Part shown: in pieces, positions 22,715 to 23,055 of the stretch
How the letters are laid out: every line of letters begins with the position of its first letter
Numbering within the stretch: the first letter of the stretch is position 1
Source of the DNA: Lawsonibacter sp.
Lineage (GTDB): Bacteria > Bacillota > Clostridia > Oscillospirales > Oscillospiraceae
Length of the DNA: 23,055 nt
Reading direction: 5' to 3'
Assembly: GCA_020025455.1 (NCBI GenBank)
Contig: JAHHSC010000009.1
Coordinates: forward strand, 1-23,055
The notes under the pieces: model-generated
Told to the model about the DNA's origin: nothing
The model's input: only the letters and a program-made list of their open reading frames with translations
The model's database searches: none
Position numbers and translations under genes: made by a program

Positions 22715-23055
22715 GCGGTGTTGTTTTTTTAGCGTCGCTCCCCCCACGGGGAGCGTGGGTTGAAATACCAGCCCCATAAATACCCGTGCCAATATGCCTA
22801 AGTCGCTCTCCCCACGGGGAGCGTGGATTGAAATTGGGTGAAGCGCGACGGCACAATCCATGCGAAAGTCGCTCCCCCCACGGGGAGCGTGGATTGAAAT
22901 GTCCACTGGGCCAGGCGGCGGGCGTAGGCATCTAGGTCGCTCCCCCCACGGGGAGCGTGGATTGAAATTGGGCACACTGGGACTGCTGGAGCTGGAGGTC
23001 GGTCGCTCCCCCCACGGGGAGCGTGGATTGAAATATCTGAGGGTCAAGGCCAGCG
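22677..23055 (+). CRISPR. Type I-C CRISPR array, leaderless, continuing past the right edge
   Basis: Five full 33-bp repeats lie at 22734-22766, 22802-22834, 22868-22900, 22936-22968 and 23002-23034. A chimeric partial repeat at 22677-22700 precedes them. The repeat starts GTCGCTCC, contains the hairpin GCTCCCC-CCAC-GGGGAGC and ends GTGGATTGAAAT, the type I-C class processed by Cas5c. Variants: the first full repeat has G for A at position 26 (22759), the second has T for C at position 8 (22809, a G-U pair keeps the stem), and the chimeric one has C for A at 22686. Spacers are 33, 35, 33, 35 and 33 bases, then one cut by the window edge. No leader is present; the sequence directly upstream is cas4. 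Orientation matches the cas genes. Confidence 0.97.

Noticed and set aside
22905..22919. Fifteen bases of the spacer at 22901-22935 match cbiG at 5487-5501, suggesting self-targeting.
   Set aside because: The match is only internal; positions 2 and 4 of the seed and most of the second half mismatch, and the three bases before the target (GTG) are not the TTC-type PAM expected for type I-C. GC-rich chance similarity is more likely.
22608..23047. Minus-strand frames with a repeated ISIHAPRG/FNPRSPWGER motif, resembling a repeat protein.
   Set aside because: The motif is the translation of CRISPR repeats in the antisense direction, a well-known annotation artefact.

Overview
The window looks like a chromosomal piece of a GC-rich anaerobic Clostridia, probably a gut Oscillospirales/Flavonifractor-like bacterium. 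That is an inference from the high GC, the strong AGGAGG ribosome sites, the oxygen-independent (cbi) cobalamin genes, the Firmicutes-type mobile-element debris and the type I-C CRISPR locus. No marker gene fixes the species.

Left edge (1 to about 1760) is a scrapyard. It holds the first codons of an IS256-like transposase running off the edge, a small minus-strand ORF, the C-terminal end of a VirD4/TraG coupling protein, a short hypothetical gene and two tiny overlapping ORFs of the kind seen in conjugative elements. At about 1343 these join abruptly to the last ~138 codons of an altronate dehydratase (UxaA) gene, which ends in its own terminator.

Middle (1875 to 16648) is one long cobalamin operon. 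A consensus promoter and a cobalamin riboswitch with a terminator-type expression platform precede a cysteine-rich zf-like gene, then cbiD, cbiL, cbiF, cbiG, cbiH, cbiJ, a fused cbiET, cbiA, cobT, cobU, cobS, a short cobU-like gene, cobC-like, cbiB, cbiP and cbiC. Most neighbours overlap by 1 to 13 bases or are a few bases apart, and the operon ends in a UUCG-capped terminator. Together they cover corrin ring methylation, contraction and amidation, aminopropanol attachment and nucleotide-loop assembly. A cobalt chelatase, cobalt transporter, CobA/BtuR adenosyltransferase and CobD decarboxylase are not in the window.

Right (16878 to 23055) is a type I-C CRISPR-Cas locus: an AT-rich promoter region with two palindromes, cas3, cas5c, cas8c, cas7c, then a cas4 that breaks off after about 50 codons directly inside a CRISPR repeat. 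cas1, cas2 and the array leader are not between them. The array (one chimeric repeat plus five full 33-bp repeats) runs off the right edge. The simplest reading is a microhomology deletion that removed the adaptation module and leader and fused the array to the interference operon.

I did not find a wholly new system. The most unusual feature is the cas4/array fusion; next are the CRP-like palindrome in the cas leader and the two dissimilar CobU-type proteins in one operon.
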